Both the position numbers and the translations under genes were made by a program. Source: a virus. From it: 29,870 bases of DNA. The notes beneath the pieces are model-generated. The model was given only the letters and a program-made list of their open reading frames with translations. It was not told the origin of the DNA and did no database searches. Shown piece by piece: positions 6,934 to 15,992 of the stretch (position 1 is its first letter; each line of letters begins with the position of its first letter). The DNA lies in IMG/VR virus record IMGVR_UViG_3300006969_000021, positions 1-29,870 of that record; one strand, given 5' to 3'.

Positions 6934-7571
6934 TACTTAGTCCCGAAGTAGGGGAAGGAGAAGTGCATAGTATCCTTCTTACTTCCGTGCCAGTTACCGC
7001 CCCAGGTAATACCATAACGTCGGGCTAACTTGCCAATACCCTTAGGCAAGTTAGTCACACGGTGTCCGTAAGATACCGGGTTAGCTGATGGGTTAATATC
7101 AATAGCTAAGCCATACGAATGCAGACTGCGAGTACTAGTCCCAGCAATATTCCTATTAGCGTAGCCACCAATAGAATCAATATCGTAGCCAGTCCGCTTA
7201 AGGGCTTTGAGGAATCTCTTGAAATCGTCGGCCACGCTCTTGTTAACCTGAACGCTGTGCCCCTGTCCGTCTCGTATCGTAACAATACGAGCATTAGGCC
7301 GGATAGGACCCACAGCACCACGCCCATGACCAATCTTCCCTAAGTTAGCTCGAAGGTTAGGACTATTCATTCCTACAGGGGGGCCGTTACCTCTTGATCC
7401 AGTACGAGGTTGCTTCTGTGCCCTAACGAACATCTGAATTAAGCCACGCACGTTATCCATGCGCTGTTGAGACATGCCGATACTCTGTCGGGCGATCTGT
7501 TCAATCTCAGAACCGAAAGGTTGTTTCTGAGTACCAAATCCATAAGGCTGTGCAAAGGGTTGCATTGTCAT
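6933..7571 (-). CDS. M15-family (VanY/L-Ala-D-Glu) peptidase, virion-associated
   Basis: 212-aa protein. The C-terminal domain has the M15 zinc motif LHSYGLAIDIN (His151-x6-Asp158) and DTMHF (His203), plus a GGYANRNIAGTSTRSLHSYG lead-in typical of phage L-alanyl-D-glutamate peptidases. The first hundred residues are polar and probably link it to the virion. It starts in an ATGA overlap with the large ejection protein and ends in a TAATG overlap with the transglycosylase. Together the two cut both peptide and glycan parts of the wall, which fits a paired entry activity. The separate M15-like gene at 4728-5606 is more likely the lysin. Confidence 0.85.
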   Translation of the reverse strand: MTMQPFAQPYGFGTQKQPFGSEIEQIARQSIGMSQQRMDNVRGLIQMFVRAQKQPRTGSRGNGPPVGMNSPNLRANLGKIGHGRGAVGPIRPNARIVTIRDGQGHSVQVNKSVADDFKRFLKALKRTGYDIDSIGGYANRNIAGTSTRSLHSYGLAIDINPSANPVSYGHRVTNLPKGIGKLARRYGITWGGNWHGSKKDTMHFSFPYFGTK

Positions 7572-9979
7572 GGTGAAAGATCAACCCCAAACTGCTGCAA
7601 CAGTATCTGGCGAATCCTAGCATTATCCTGACTGCTAAGATTACCCTCGAAGAGTAGTCGGTAAAGCTCGTTACGCTGATCCCTCTCCGTAAGCTCCCGT
7701 GAGTACAGACCAGTTGTAGCAGTAGCAACAGGACCCAGGTTACCTTCGCCGCCCTTAAATGCACCAGTAGCACTAAGAACCTGACGTAAGTAAGGAACAG
7801 GTAGCTGGTTAAGTCCGTACTCTGCCGGATTACCGATAGGCACGTCCTGACCAGCAATAAGCGTTTGATGTCCAGTAGCTAATTCGTACGGAATCCTAAT
7901 CAGAGGGTTAGTCTGCTGCATTAGCGTGTCGCCGAGTCCTTGGAGGTTTCCTGACCCAAAGGCAGAGTTGGCCTGGAAACTAAGAATGTCGCTAAAAGGA
8001 CTCGGCATCCGCAGGAACATTGGGTTCCCTGTAGTTGGTGTATCGTAGCCTGGCTCATATCCACCCTCTTTAAGCCATTGGGGGACGAGCAAGTTTTCAA
8101 GTCCTGGTAAGGGATCATCTTCCGTCGGCCAATACCCGTAAGCTCCGGATAGCGCCCTAGTAATTTTCTCCGGAACAACAACTTTACCTGGATGCTCGAA
8201 CATGAACCGAGCCATAAGTGGTAACGCTTTACGTGTCCACTTGTAGAACGGGATAACGTTAGACAATGTCTGTTGCTCGAACTTAGTAAAGTCCGTATAA
8301 TCGAAGTGAGTCATACGGACACGTTGTCCTGCCCACTCCATAGCTTCATCTAAAGTAATAGCCTTAGATGGATTCGTTCTAACCAGGTGGATAAAGTGAG
8401 CAATACGCATGTATTCTTCACGTTGCTCAGAGATTAACCGGAACGGCTTTTCCACGGCCTGTCTAACATCAGATGCCCGCGTACCGAACGTGTTAATCTC
8501 ACTCTCTAAGTCACCAAACTCTCCCACCTGTAAATTCTGACGGATGCCATGCTTGTTTAGTCCTGCAAACAACTCAGCATCCGTAACGTAATCCTTGACC
8601 TTACCCTCAGCGTCTCTGAGATTAGCAGAGTTCCGGAATAGTGGCTTATTAGTGACCCGAAGAGCGTTTGCCATAGGGTCGCCAGGAATACGAAGTAACG
8701 GTGACTGTGTTTCTGTAACATGCTCAAACTTTTTCATTCCTGAGAAGTTGAGTCCGAGCATCCTAGCTGACGCACGGTAGTCAGCTGGGTTAACTGCACC
8801 ATCGATAAAGTTGACGAAAGCGTCACCCATCATGTTACGAATATGGTATCCGAGCATTGGCTGAGTAACCCAGAACTTCCAAGGATTTGTAATCCTGTTG
8901 AAGAACTTAACCCAGCCTTTCCACTCTCGCTGATCCTCAAACGTTTTCATGATACGTTCGATACTAGTAGCAACGTCCTTGTTAAAAAGGACACCGTCTA
9001 ACTGCTTGCTACCCTTAATCTTAGCTTCACGCCAACCACGCTTTTCTAGATCACTAAGGATAGCCTTGGCGATGTTATCCCCGGCACCCATAGCCTTAGA
9101 GAAACCGAAGGATTCAACCATAGCTTCGTACATCTTACGGCGAGCGTTAGCATGTTCCATCGCCGCAATAGCCATCCATAAAGCGTGACCGCCGTCTTTC
9201 ATTCCTTTCATCTTAGTATCTGTTGCAACTCTAAGCAGTGAGGAACGAATCCACTCCTGATCTTCCCACGCTCGTTGGAGTTCATCTTTCTTACCTTTAG
9301 CTAGCTTACCCTTCGAGGTAATCCAGCCATTCTCCATCGCAATTTCTTTCTTGCTCTTTTTCTTAAAGAATGCAGGTAAGCCAGGAGCAAGCTCCCGGTT
9401 AAGTTCCTCAGGACTAAAGGGTAGCTCACCCATGTCGCCTCTGGCCCGTTCATCCAAAGACGCCACATGCCTACTGAACAACTCTGCGGCGTCGTCACTT
9501 TGGGCGGCACCAGGAGCGCGGACTGATAACTCGCCGTTAGTAGACTGCCGCCGCAACCCCATAACCCAGGCTGCCCTACGACTGTCCTTATCTATCTGCT
9601 TAAAGGTTGATTCAACGTAACGCCCTAAAGCCATAGTAGACGAGCGGCCCAAGTGCATAGCTTCAACTTTAACTCGGTACACATCTTCAATGGTCTTGTA
9701 TGAGTTACGCAGTGCTGATTGCAACTTTTCGCTAGTGACTCTCAGTGGCTTAACTTGAGCAATCTTAAGCATACCCTCGACACCCTTAGAGGGTATAATT
9801 GGCAGCCGTACCTTCCGAGTACCGATACCGAGTGTACGCTTATAATCTGCTCCCACGACTGTACGGTAATTATCCAGTAAAGTCTTGGTTGTCATTTCTT
9901 CTGTTTCCTGTGCTGCTTTGGTTGCAGCCTCCGTAGCTACTGTATTCGGAGACATAAACTTGCCCTTGCGGTCCTTCAA
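7568..9979 (-). CDS. Large internal virion (ejection) protein, C-terminal part of a split gene
   Basis: 803 residues if started at TTG 9979, which has no good ribosome binding site; the first ATG is at 9955. The frame is in fact open and protein-like back to 10063, giving WQKVYGDTLENLKKIGPVG before the TTG, so this is very probably the rest of the gene at 10000-10971 after a one-base frame change. Many charged helices occur, with a region FYKWTRKALPLMARFMF seen in large polyvalent (LPD38-like) phage proteins. Position after the tail hub genes and before wall-degrading enzymes fits a protein injected with the DNA. The LPD38 assignment is from memory of the motif. Confidence 0.7.
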   Translation of the reverse strand: MKDRKGKFMSPNTVATEAATKAAQETEEMTTKTLLDNYRTVVGADYKRTLGIGTRKVRLPIIPSKGVEGMLKIAQVKPLRVTSEKLQSALRNSYKTIEDVYRVKVEAMHLGRSSTMALGRYVESTFKQIDKDSRRAAWVMGLRRQSTNGELSVRAPGAAQSDDAAELFSRHVASLDERARGDMGELPFSPEELNRELAPGLPAFFKKKSKKEIAMENGWITSKGKLAKGKKDELQRAWEDQEWIRSSLLRVATDTKMKGMKDGGHALWMAIAAMEHANARRKMYEAMVESFGFSKAMGAGDNIAKAILSDLEKRGWREAKIKGSKQLDGVLFNKDVATSIERIMKTFEDQREWKGWVKFFNRITNPWKFWVTQPMLGYHIRNMMGDAFVNFIDGAVNPADYRASARMLGLNFSGMKKFEHVTETQSPLLRIPGDPMANALRVTNKPLFRNSANLRDAEGKVKDYVTDAELFAGLNKHGIRQNLQVGEFGDLESEINTFGTRASDVRQAVEKPFRLISEQREEYMRIAHFIHLVRTNPSKAITLDEAMEWAGQRVRMTHFDYTDFTKFEQQTLSNVIPFYKWTRKALPLMARFMFEHPGKVVVPEKITRALSGAYGYWPTEDDPLPGLENLLVPQWLKEGGYEPGYDTPTTGNPMFLRMPSPFSDILSFQANSAFGSGNLQGLGDTLMQQTNPLIRIPYELATGHQTLIAGQDVPIGNPAEYGLNQLPVPYLRQVLSATGAFKGGEGNLGPVATATTGLYSRELTERDQRNELYRLLFEGNLSSQDNARIRQILLQQFGVDLSP

Positions 9980-9999
9980 CCCTACAGGGCCGATCTTCT

Positions 10000-10971
10000 T
10001 TAAGTTTTCCAGCGTGTCACCGTAAACCTTCTGCCAACGAAAGAGCCCTTGTCGAAAGAGATATTACGGATGTTATTAATCGCACGACCCTCGAAAGCCT
10101 TTGCACCCTTCTGGCTTTGGAAACCCATCCGATATTTCTGGGCCGTCAGGTCACGCAGAATCTCTTCAACCTTGTTAGTTCTTAGCGCACCTTGCTTACT
10201 TAGTTCCTTGACGATTTGTTCGGTACTCTTAACTGAGCGGTTGACGCTAGCTGCATCCTTAAATAGGCGCGCACCTGTACCCAGCTTACCTACTGCTCCA
10301 ACTCCTACATAAGTAAACGGGTCCAACATGATATCAGCAGTCAAGCTAGCGGCAGCGGCTGCCTTATCATGTTTGCGATACCAGGATTTACTTCCGAACG
10401 GTAATTCTTTACCTGCTACCGCAGTAGATAATGGACCAGCGATGTCTAAGCCCCGGTTACCACGAATGATATCCGAGAACGTAGTCTTTTTCTGACCGCT
10501 TAATCCTTGCCAAGCACCAGCAGCGCCAGCACGGAACATATCAGCGACATCACCAAAGGTATCTGCGTTAAGCCCGATACCATTAATCACATCTGGTAAC
10601 TGTTCTTGGAAGTCTGCTACTCCCTCAGCTGCTGCGTAGTTACCTCGCATTAGTACGTCAACTGTCTTGTTAAAGACATCAGCGTACCAGGGACTCCCGC
10701 TATCTCCCGCAGAAGATTCGGTATCCGGGCCAGGCCCTAAGGGGAAGAAATACTGATCCCACTCAGGTCCTAATCGGAAACCTTTAAGCAACTGACGCTG
10801 CTGTTGAATCCTAGCATCTTGCCTAGCATCACGCTGAACTAGATACTGTAAAAACTGACCGACTGCTGGATCATGGAAGTTAAGGCTTGTGGCTGACTTA
10901 GGCAGGGGAGGTCGCTTAACCGGCTTTGAACCATACTGGTTAAGTAACTTCAACGCTAAGTTGTAGCCCAT
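10000..10971 (-). CDS. Internal virion (ejection) protein, N-terminal part of a split gene
   Basis: 323 residues from ATG 10971, which directly follows the upstream stop (TAA ATG). It has a basic start, then QQQRQLLKGFRLGPEWDQYF and a long Ala/Gly-rich helical region with KAAAAASLTADIMLDPFTYV, a motif that recurs in large phage ejection proteins just before their helical core. The last 20 or so residues (FVGRRFTVTRWKT) look unlike the rest. One extra base in the CCC run at 10046-10048 would instead read DKGLFRWQKVYGDTLENL and join it to the 803-aa frame, giving a protein of about 1134 aa. Mutation, assembly error and frameshifting are all possible. Confidence 0.7.
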   Translation of the reverse strand: MGYNLALKLLNQYGSKPVKRPPLPKSATSLNFHDPAVGQFLQYLVQRDARQDARIQQQRQLLKGFRLGPEWDQYFFPLGPGPDTESSAGDSGSPWYADVFNKTVDVLMRGNYAAAEGVADFQEQLPDVINGIGLNADTFGDVADMFRAGAAGAWQGLSGQKKTTFSDIIRGNRGLDIAGPLSTAVAGKELPFGSKSWYRKHDKAAAAASLTADIMLDPFTYVGVGAVGKLGTGARLFKDAASVNRSVKSTEQIVKELSKQGALRTNKVEEILRDLTAQKYRMGFQSQKGAKAFEGRAINNIRNISFDKGSFVGRRFTVTRWKT

Positions 10972-12849
10972 TTAGATTAAGCCCCACTCGATCCTAAGTG
11001 CGTCACCCATGATCTTAGCGAACTTACGCGGCATTCCCTTACTAATCATTTGCTTGACCATGACATTAACCTTGTTATTGTCATTGCCCTTGATGTTATT
11101 GGGAATCGGAATCGGTATACCGAACGGTCCTGAGATAGTTCCCATCCGGTCAGCACTACCCGCAAAGGAAATATAACGGTCTACCATCTGCTTAGGTGCT
11201 CCCCGACTACGTAAGTAGTCAATAGCACCATTACGAGAATTAGAGTAACTGCTCTTCTTAGGCAGATGCTTCGTATTACTCTTAAGTTGGTCAGCCATCC
11301 ACTGTGCTCGATCAAGTTCGTACTTCAACTGGTTCAGTCGGTTATCGGTACGAGTATCCCTAACTCCCGCCTTAAACTTAGCAACATCAAGCTGGAAGTT
11401 CTTAGCAGCCATCTTACGGGCCAGTGCATTCTGTAAAGCTTCACTCCGCGCCTGCGCTTTAGCAGCCCTCAGAGCCTCAGCAGCGGTACTAATCTTACCG
11501 AGCCTAGTAGCAGCCAACGCACTACGCTGGTCACGGTACTTCATAAGTGCATCAGTAAACTTCTGACGCGCTTCCGTACGCGCACCAAGTCCAGTCGTGC
11601 TAATCTCTCCACCAAGCAGAGACATTAACTGATCGTAACCTTCTTGGTTAGTGCGCTGTTCTGCTACCGATTCCGCACCTGACCGACTAGCTAACGAAGT
11701 CGAGTATTGCTTGTCTCGATTAAGTGCAGCCGTAGAGGCAGGAGCAGCTTCACCAATTCCGAGTCGGCTAAGTTCATCCCTAACGCTACTCTCGCTTTGA
11801 TCGTAACCACTAGCGATCTTGTTCACTAAGTTATCGAACTGGTCCCTAGTAGTACTGATATCCTCTCGGGCTCCGGTATCGATATTTTCCTTGTACCCAC
11901 GGTGTTGTTCTAAGGCACGCTGGAACAAGCCCTTAAGGTCTTGAGCAGTACGCTTCTTATCCCGTCGAGTCTGCTTGATACGAGTTGTCAGTGCCTTAAG
12001 CTGTGGGTCCAACTCAGCACTAACAGCCAAGCCCGCCTTGCGATATAATGGACTAGCACCAGTACCTCGCTTCCGAACATCGCTCATCATGTTCTTACGC
12101 GCGATCTTCACTAACTTCTTCTCGCGCTTCTTATTCTTGGTGTGCTTAACGATGTACTTACGACGCTTACGGAACTTAGCCACTTGCTGCTTAACTCGGT
12201 TCTCGTTCGCGTACAGGAACCGATTCTCGGTAACATTAGTGATACGCTTGGCTAAACGCTTACCAGGCTTCCCGAGCTTAATCTCCTTCGGACCCTTACC
12301 CTTGCCAGGACCCTTGCCGTGATGGGGCCGAGGATGGCCCTTTCCTGGCCCCTGGTGCTGCTTCCCAGGGCCGTTCCCCTTGTGTGGGTGCCCTGGTGCG
12401 GGTCGATTCACGCCGGGCCCGTTATTGCCTCTCTTAACCGCTCGTTTCTTATGCGGGTGAGGACGAGGGTTCTTAACTCCTGGCGGGTGATAATGACCAT
12501 GCGGTCCCTTAGGTCCAACGTCAGTACCGTGACCTTTTCTCCCTACAGGGCGTTGACGGTGTCGATCTAAGGATGCTCGGCGTAATTGAATTCCCGACCG
12601 CTTAGAGTAGATCGAGTTATCGTTAGTCAACGTACGGATTGTACGCTTAACGGCTCGCCGACTCCTAGTGCCGTACGTTCCTTGACGTTGTGACTGATTC
12701 ACTGAACGAATAGCGCGGCGAGTTAACATGTTAACACGCTTGTTAGACGCACCCGACCTAACAGCCATACGCAGCTTACGAACCTTACGCCGTGTACCTA
12801 ACGGACGAGGACCGGAAGAGCCACCGCTAGGGAAAGTAGGGTAGGCCAT
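10972..12849 (-). CDS. Very basic coiled-coil virion protein with His/Pro/Gly/Lys-rich region
   Basis: 625-aa protein. Residues 1-85 are rich in Arg/Ser. About 95-200 are a low-complexity stretch of Gly, Pro, His and Lys (for example GKGHPRPHHGKGPGKGKGPK). About 200-270 are dense Lys/Arg (FRKRRKYIVKHTKNKKREKK), and 290-540 are long charged helices with little Pro, probably coiled coil. The C-terminus has a compact segment with GPFGIPIPIPNN. Such charge and position between the hub genes and the LPD38-like gene suggest an internal virion protein bound to the packaged DNA or ejected with it. No catalytic motif is visible. Its stop abuts the next start (TAA ATG), and its start is in a TAATG overlap. 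Confidence 0.7.
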   Translation of the reverse strand: MAYPTFPSGGSSGPRPLGTRRKVRKLRMAVRSGASNKRVNMLTRRAIRSVNQSQRQGTYGTRSRRAVKRTIRTLTNDNSIYSKRSGIQLRRASLDRHRQRPVGRKGHGTDVGPKGPHGHYHPPGVKNPRPHPHKKRAVKRGNNGPGVNRPAPGHPHKGNGPGKQHQGPGKGHPRPHHGKGPGKGKGPKEIKLGKPGKRLAKRITNVTENRFLYANENRVKQQVAKFRKRRKYIVKHTKNKKREKKLVKIARKNMMSDVRKRGTGASPLYRKAGLAVSAELDPQLKALTTRIKQTRRDKKRTAQDLKGLFQRALEQHRGYKENIDTGAREDISTTRDQFDNLVNKIASGYDQSESSVRDELSRLGIGEAAPASTAALNRDKQYSTSLASRSGAESVAEQRTNQEGYDQLMSLLGGEISTTGLGARTEARQKFTDALMKYRDQRSALAATRLGKISTAAEALRAAKAQARSEALQNALARKMAAKNFQLDVAKFKAGVRDTRTDNRLNQLKYELDRAQWMADQLKSNTKHLPKKSSYSNSRNGAIDYLRSRGAPKQMVDRYISFAGSADRMGTISGPFGIPIPIPNNIKGNDNNKVNVMVKQMISKGMPRKFAKIMGDALRIEWGLI

Positions 12850-13376
12850 TAGATTACCCTCCGATTCCTCTTCTTGACTTTCTTAGTAGGCGTTCGGTTG
12901 AAGCCTAAGCTACCTGCCCTCGGAATAGCTGCTGAGGCTGCACGCTGGTTGAGATTACCTAACTGGTACTGGTAATCACTCATGGTAGCGCGACGATCAG
13001 AACGCATCCGAGCAATATTAGAGCCGAGAGCGTTGTTAATGTCGGAACGCTGTGCTTGGAAATCAGCCGTAGCGTCACCTAAAGTCGTTCCGTATCCTGA
13101 GGAATAGGCTAATCCTCGACCAGCAAAGTTGTTCAGGATGCCACGGTTAACGTCGGGCTGTTGAATATCTAAAGCACGCAGTTGGCTAGTGGCCTGGGTG
13201 TTCAGGTCACTAACCTGCCTACCATAGTCCCTTAAGTATCCCATTCGATCCGCGAATAACTTACGCCTAGCTGCGGCGATCTGCGGATTAAACGGGAGGG
13301 CCTGCGGGGGGTTGGTCCTGGGGGTAGGGTTGGGCCGCGGATTGGGCCGCGGCTTGCGCTTGCGGACTACCGCCAT
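12849..13376 (-). CDS. Small basic helical virion protein
   Basis: 175-aa protein. It starts with a Pro/Arg/Asn-rich stretch (RKRKPRPNPRPNPTPRTNPP), continues with helical segments containing paired Gln/Asp/Arg (LRDYGRQVSDLNTQATSQL, later FQAQRSDINNALGS), and ends in a Lys/Arg cluster. The ATG at 13376 has a good site (GGGAGG, seven bases away), which supports an independent start even though the first 89 bases overlap the upstream gene in another frame. The mix of a basic end and long amphipathic helices resembles small ejection proteins. The function is not recognised. Confidence 0.68.
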   Translation of the reverse strand: MAVVRKRKPRPNPRPNPTPRTNPPQALPFNPQIAAARRKLFADRMGYLRDYGRQVSDLNTQATSQLRALDIQQPDVNRGILNNFAGRGLAYSSGYGTTLGDATADFQAQRSDINNALGSNIARMRSDRRATMSDYQYQLGNLNQRAASAAIPRAGSLGFNRTPTKKVKKRNRRVI

Positions 13377-13662
13377 AATAGAGCCTCCCTGTAGGGTCCT
13401 TAAAGATTCCAGTGTTACCGATAGGAATACCGGCTTCTGGAATCATAGGCTGCTGCGTAGTACTTGGGGGTTGCTGATTTTGCTGGTAAGCATCTTTGGC
13501 TCGTAAGAAAGATTCTGCTTTCCCTGAGCGACTTTCACTTTGTTTATTAAGCTCTCGTTGGATATAACCTTGTGGCTTCTTAGTAGCCCCGGAATTAGGA
13601 TGAGGGCTGCCACCGTTATACGTTCTCTTGCCATTTAAGTACGGCTGCGTGTCAGTACCCAT
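13288..13662 (-). CDS. Gln/Pro-rich protein of unknown function
   Basis: 124 residues from the ATG at 13662 (MGTDTQPYLNGKRTYNGG), one base after the stop of the hub gene. A longer frame from 13737 would run inside that gene and is not favoured. The sequence is polar and probably disordered: Gln/Ser/Pro-rich (QQNQQPPSTTQQPMIPEAG), with a conserved-looking IGNTGIFKDPTGRLYYGGSP in the middle and an Ala/Gln/Pro end. The last 89 bases are also coding for the next gene. It may be a short linker or assembly factor of the tail machine. Confidence 0.6.
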   Translation of the reverse strand: MGTDTQPYLNGKRTYNGGSPHPNSGATKKPQGYIQRELNKQSESRSGKAESFLRAKDAYQQNQQPPSTTQQPMIPEAGIPIGNTGIFKDPTGRLYYGGSPQAQAAAQSAAQPYPQDQPPAGPPV

Positions 13663-13663
13663 A

Positions 13664-15340
13664 CTAGTTCCTAAATGGTCCCTTGATAGCGTACTCCATT
13701 GCGAGTCCGCGCACTCTAAATGAAGATGCTTGATCAATACCCGGTCCAGCCTGGATATCGGTCGTATCCGAGGGTTTATTTAATCCAAACTGAATAACTC
13801 TGAATCGCCTTTGCCTAAGCTTAGTTGACTCAAAGAAGTCTGTGTAAAACCCTTTATACTCAGTCATTGCATCCGAGAAGTCTACAACGTCAGGATCACC
13901 TTCTCTAACCTGTACGCTAAAGAAGTTATCCTCATTGTCAAAGTCTGAATGTTGCACATCGAAACGCCAACGAAAAAGCTTCTTCCATCGAGTAGGATCG
14001 TCTAGGGCTAACGGAACCGTTACCATAGTGTATTGAGGAACGTACGTAATCCCTAGACGATCCTGGTCTCGACATTTGTTATCTGGATCGGATAAGGTTG
14101 AACCAATTCGCATCATTGAAAGGTAACCTGTACCCGAGTCTAAATTATCCTCTTGCACAGCTGAAACAAAATCCCCCCATACCATAAAAGCTTCCCCACC
14201 AGTAGCCGCTACTGCATAAGAACGTTTGCTAGTAGGACCAATGGCAAAATCTACAGGGGCGTACTTTGTCCAAGCTCCGGTGCGCATATTCATACACAGA
14301 GAACTAAAAGAACCTGTCTCGAAGATACAGCCGATGATAAGTCGCTCATCGACTACTGTAATCGAACAGTCTTTATCCCACGATATCTGTGCATGTAAGA
14401 TCGTGTTGATATTCTGTGCGATGTTGATAAACTGACCATCAACAAAGCTGTAGCACCCGTAACGGTTTACGATGTAGATATCACTACCGTTATTAGTAGC
14501 GTCGAATGCTCCGAAGTTTTTAGCTACCTGACGTAGAATACCGTCAACTGTTGGATCAGTATTGAAGGTAAACGCCCAAGTTGAATCTTCCTTGAAGAAG
14601 TAAACGATATCCTCTAACGCAATTACCGCTGTAATTTGTTGAGCATCTGCTGGCGAAACATTAAAGAATCCACCATCCGGAGCAGCCCAGGTCAACGGAT
14701 CAGTAGCTTTTGAGTAGTTAACTTTAGACCCATTGATATCAACCACAAACATACGGTCTTGCATCGTGAAAGCGTAATATCCGAAAGCCTGGCTTCCACC
14801 GCTACCAACCGCAGTAGCTCCCGTTGAGTCTCCGTTATCCATTACAACGTTATTAATGAACGCTCCAGCACCAGCCTGATTATTGCGGATAAAGTAAAGC
14901 TTACCGTTGTAGAGAACTACCTGCTTAAACAGAACGCCAGTGCCAGGTTCGCTAGCTCCGTGGTTATTGGAGAACAGTAACGTAGGCGATCCAGTAGTAG
15001 GATCGTCCGTAAAGAACACGTCCTCCATCCAGCTACCAGCACGAAGCTCTAACTGAGAGAGATAGAGACGAAGGTTCCCAGCAGATACGGCAGTAGGATA
15101 AGAACCGAGTAAGCGGAGAGGACCATAATTAACAAAACTAGCTGGCCAACCATCTCCCCAAGAATCGTGAAATCGTACAAACCCAGGACGGGAAACGAGC
15201 ACGCCGTAATCAGTGACATCCAAGTTAATGACGTCGTGTAAAAATGATTCAGCAACATCGTACGACCCTTCGTGGCGGGTAATTAAACCATCTGGCCACG
15301 GACCCAAGTACTTCGTAATATGATCTTGTTTAGTACCCAT
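13664..15340 (-). CDS. Tail hub/nozzle-like structural protein (beta-rich)
   Basis: 558-aa protein, largely beta in character with recurring aromatic and Gly-rich strands, as in beta-propeller hub proteins. The N-terminus (ESFLHDVINLDVTDYGVLVSRPGFVRF) has the pattern of podovirus hub/stabilisation proteins, where an early N-Leu-Asp-x-Tyr-Gly-Val-Leu-x-x-R-x-Gly stretch precedes repeated blades. The order adaptor, then this gene, then ejection proteins matches P22-like tail assembly. It overlaps the adaptor by 11 bases. It is named from position and pattern only; a distant T7 nozzle relation is possible. Confidence 0.62.
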   Translation of the reverse strand: MGTKQDHITKYLGPWPDGLITRHEGSYDVAESFLHDVINLDVTDYGVLVSRPGFVRFHDSWGDGWPASFVNYGPLRLLGSYPTAVSAGNLRLYLSQLELRAGSWMEDVFFTDDPTTGSPTLLFSNNHGASEPGTGVLFKQVVLYNGKLYFIRNNQAGAGAFINNVVMDNGDSTGATAVGSGGSQAFGYYAFTMQDRMFVVDINGSKVNYSKATDPLTWAAPDGGFFNVSPADAQQITAVIALEDIVYFFKEDSTWAFTFNTDPTVDGILRQVAKNFGAFDATNNGSDIYIVNRYGCYSFVDGQFINIAQNINTILHAQISWDKDCSITVVDERLIIGCIFETGSFSSLCMNMRTGAWTKYAPVDFAIGPTSKRSYAVAATGGEAFMVWGDFVSAVQEDNLDSGTGYLSMMRIGSTLSDPDNKCRDQDRLGITYVPQYTMVTVPLALDDPTRWKKLFRWRFDVQHSDFDNEDNFFSVQVREGDPDVVDFSDAMTEYKGFYTDFFESTKLRQRRFRVIQFGLNKPSDTTDIQAGPGIDQASSFRVRGLAMEYAIKGPFRN

Positions 15341-15992
15341 AGAACATATCCTCCGTACTCACTGTAACGTAAGGATAAGTCTCCTGACTCGGTCGGTACG
15401 TATCCGTATTCATCATGTCTAAGTCTGCACTAAGCTGAGCCATTTTAGAGCCGTGTCGCTCGTCATCATCATCTAACTCAGCAGCTTTAGCGATACAGTA
15501 ATCTACCACCTTAAGATGGTAACGCTCTGGAAGGGGGATCGTATCACTTAATGCAGATATCGGAGTCGGGTATGTTTGGAAGTAGATAACAAGGTTAGAA
15601 CCTGTACTATCCGGAGCAGGCTCAAAGATAATCTTGTTAGCCCAAATCCAGTAATGACGTGGCATTCCGGTAGGACGAGGCAATACATCCTTCTCCGGGT
15701 AAGTCTCATCAGCTTGTTGAATTGACAGGAAGTCTACTGTGACACCCTTGTACTTAACAGTGTTAAGACGTAGAATGTTAGTAGCCAGTGTTGGAAGGTC
15801 ATAAGACTCAGTACCATTAACTGTACTCGCGGCGGCTTTAGCCTGGAAGAGTTCATCGTTACGAGAGACGATTTCGCGCATGGCGTCGTTAATGTAATCG
15901 AGCAGCATCGCATCGGTAATCTGAGCCGCAGCTTCATCACCGAACTGACGCTTAACTCGATCTGCTACGTTCGTTCCCGTAAGTGCAGTCAT
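15330..15992 (-). CDS. Head-tail adaptor (podovirus gp4/gp11-like)
   Basis: 220-aa protein. MLLDYINDAMREIVSRNDELFQAKAAAS is the amphipathic helix typical of podovirus head-tail adaptors (P22 gp4-like or T7 gp11-like). It is followed by a beta region (GTESYDLPTLATNILRLNTV, MPRHYWIWANKIIFEPAPD) and a helical end (YHLKVVDYCIAKAAELDDDDERHG). In this family the protein forms a ring under the portal. It starts in a TAATG overlap with the upstream gene. The absence of a tape measure or tail-tube gene in the window supports this role. Confidence 0.75.
   Translation of the reverse strand: MTALTGTNVADRVKRQFGDEAAAQITDAMLLDYINDAMREIVSRNDELFQAKAAASTVNGTESYDLPTLATNILRLNTVKYKGVTVDFLSIQQADETYPEKDVLPRPTGMPRHYWIWANKIIFEPAPDSTGSNLVIYFQTYPTPISALSDTIPLPERYHLKVVDYCIAKAAELDDDDERHGSKMAQLSADLDMMNTDTYRPSQETYPYVTVSTEDMFYGY

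Noticed and set aside
13663-13737. Upstream start (13737) for the Gln/Pro-rich gene
   Set aside because: That part lies wholly inside the hub gene in another frame; the ATG at 13662 follows the hub stop by one base.
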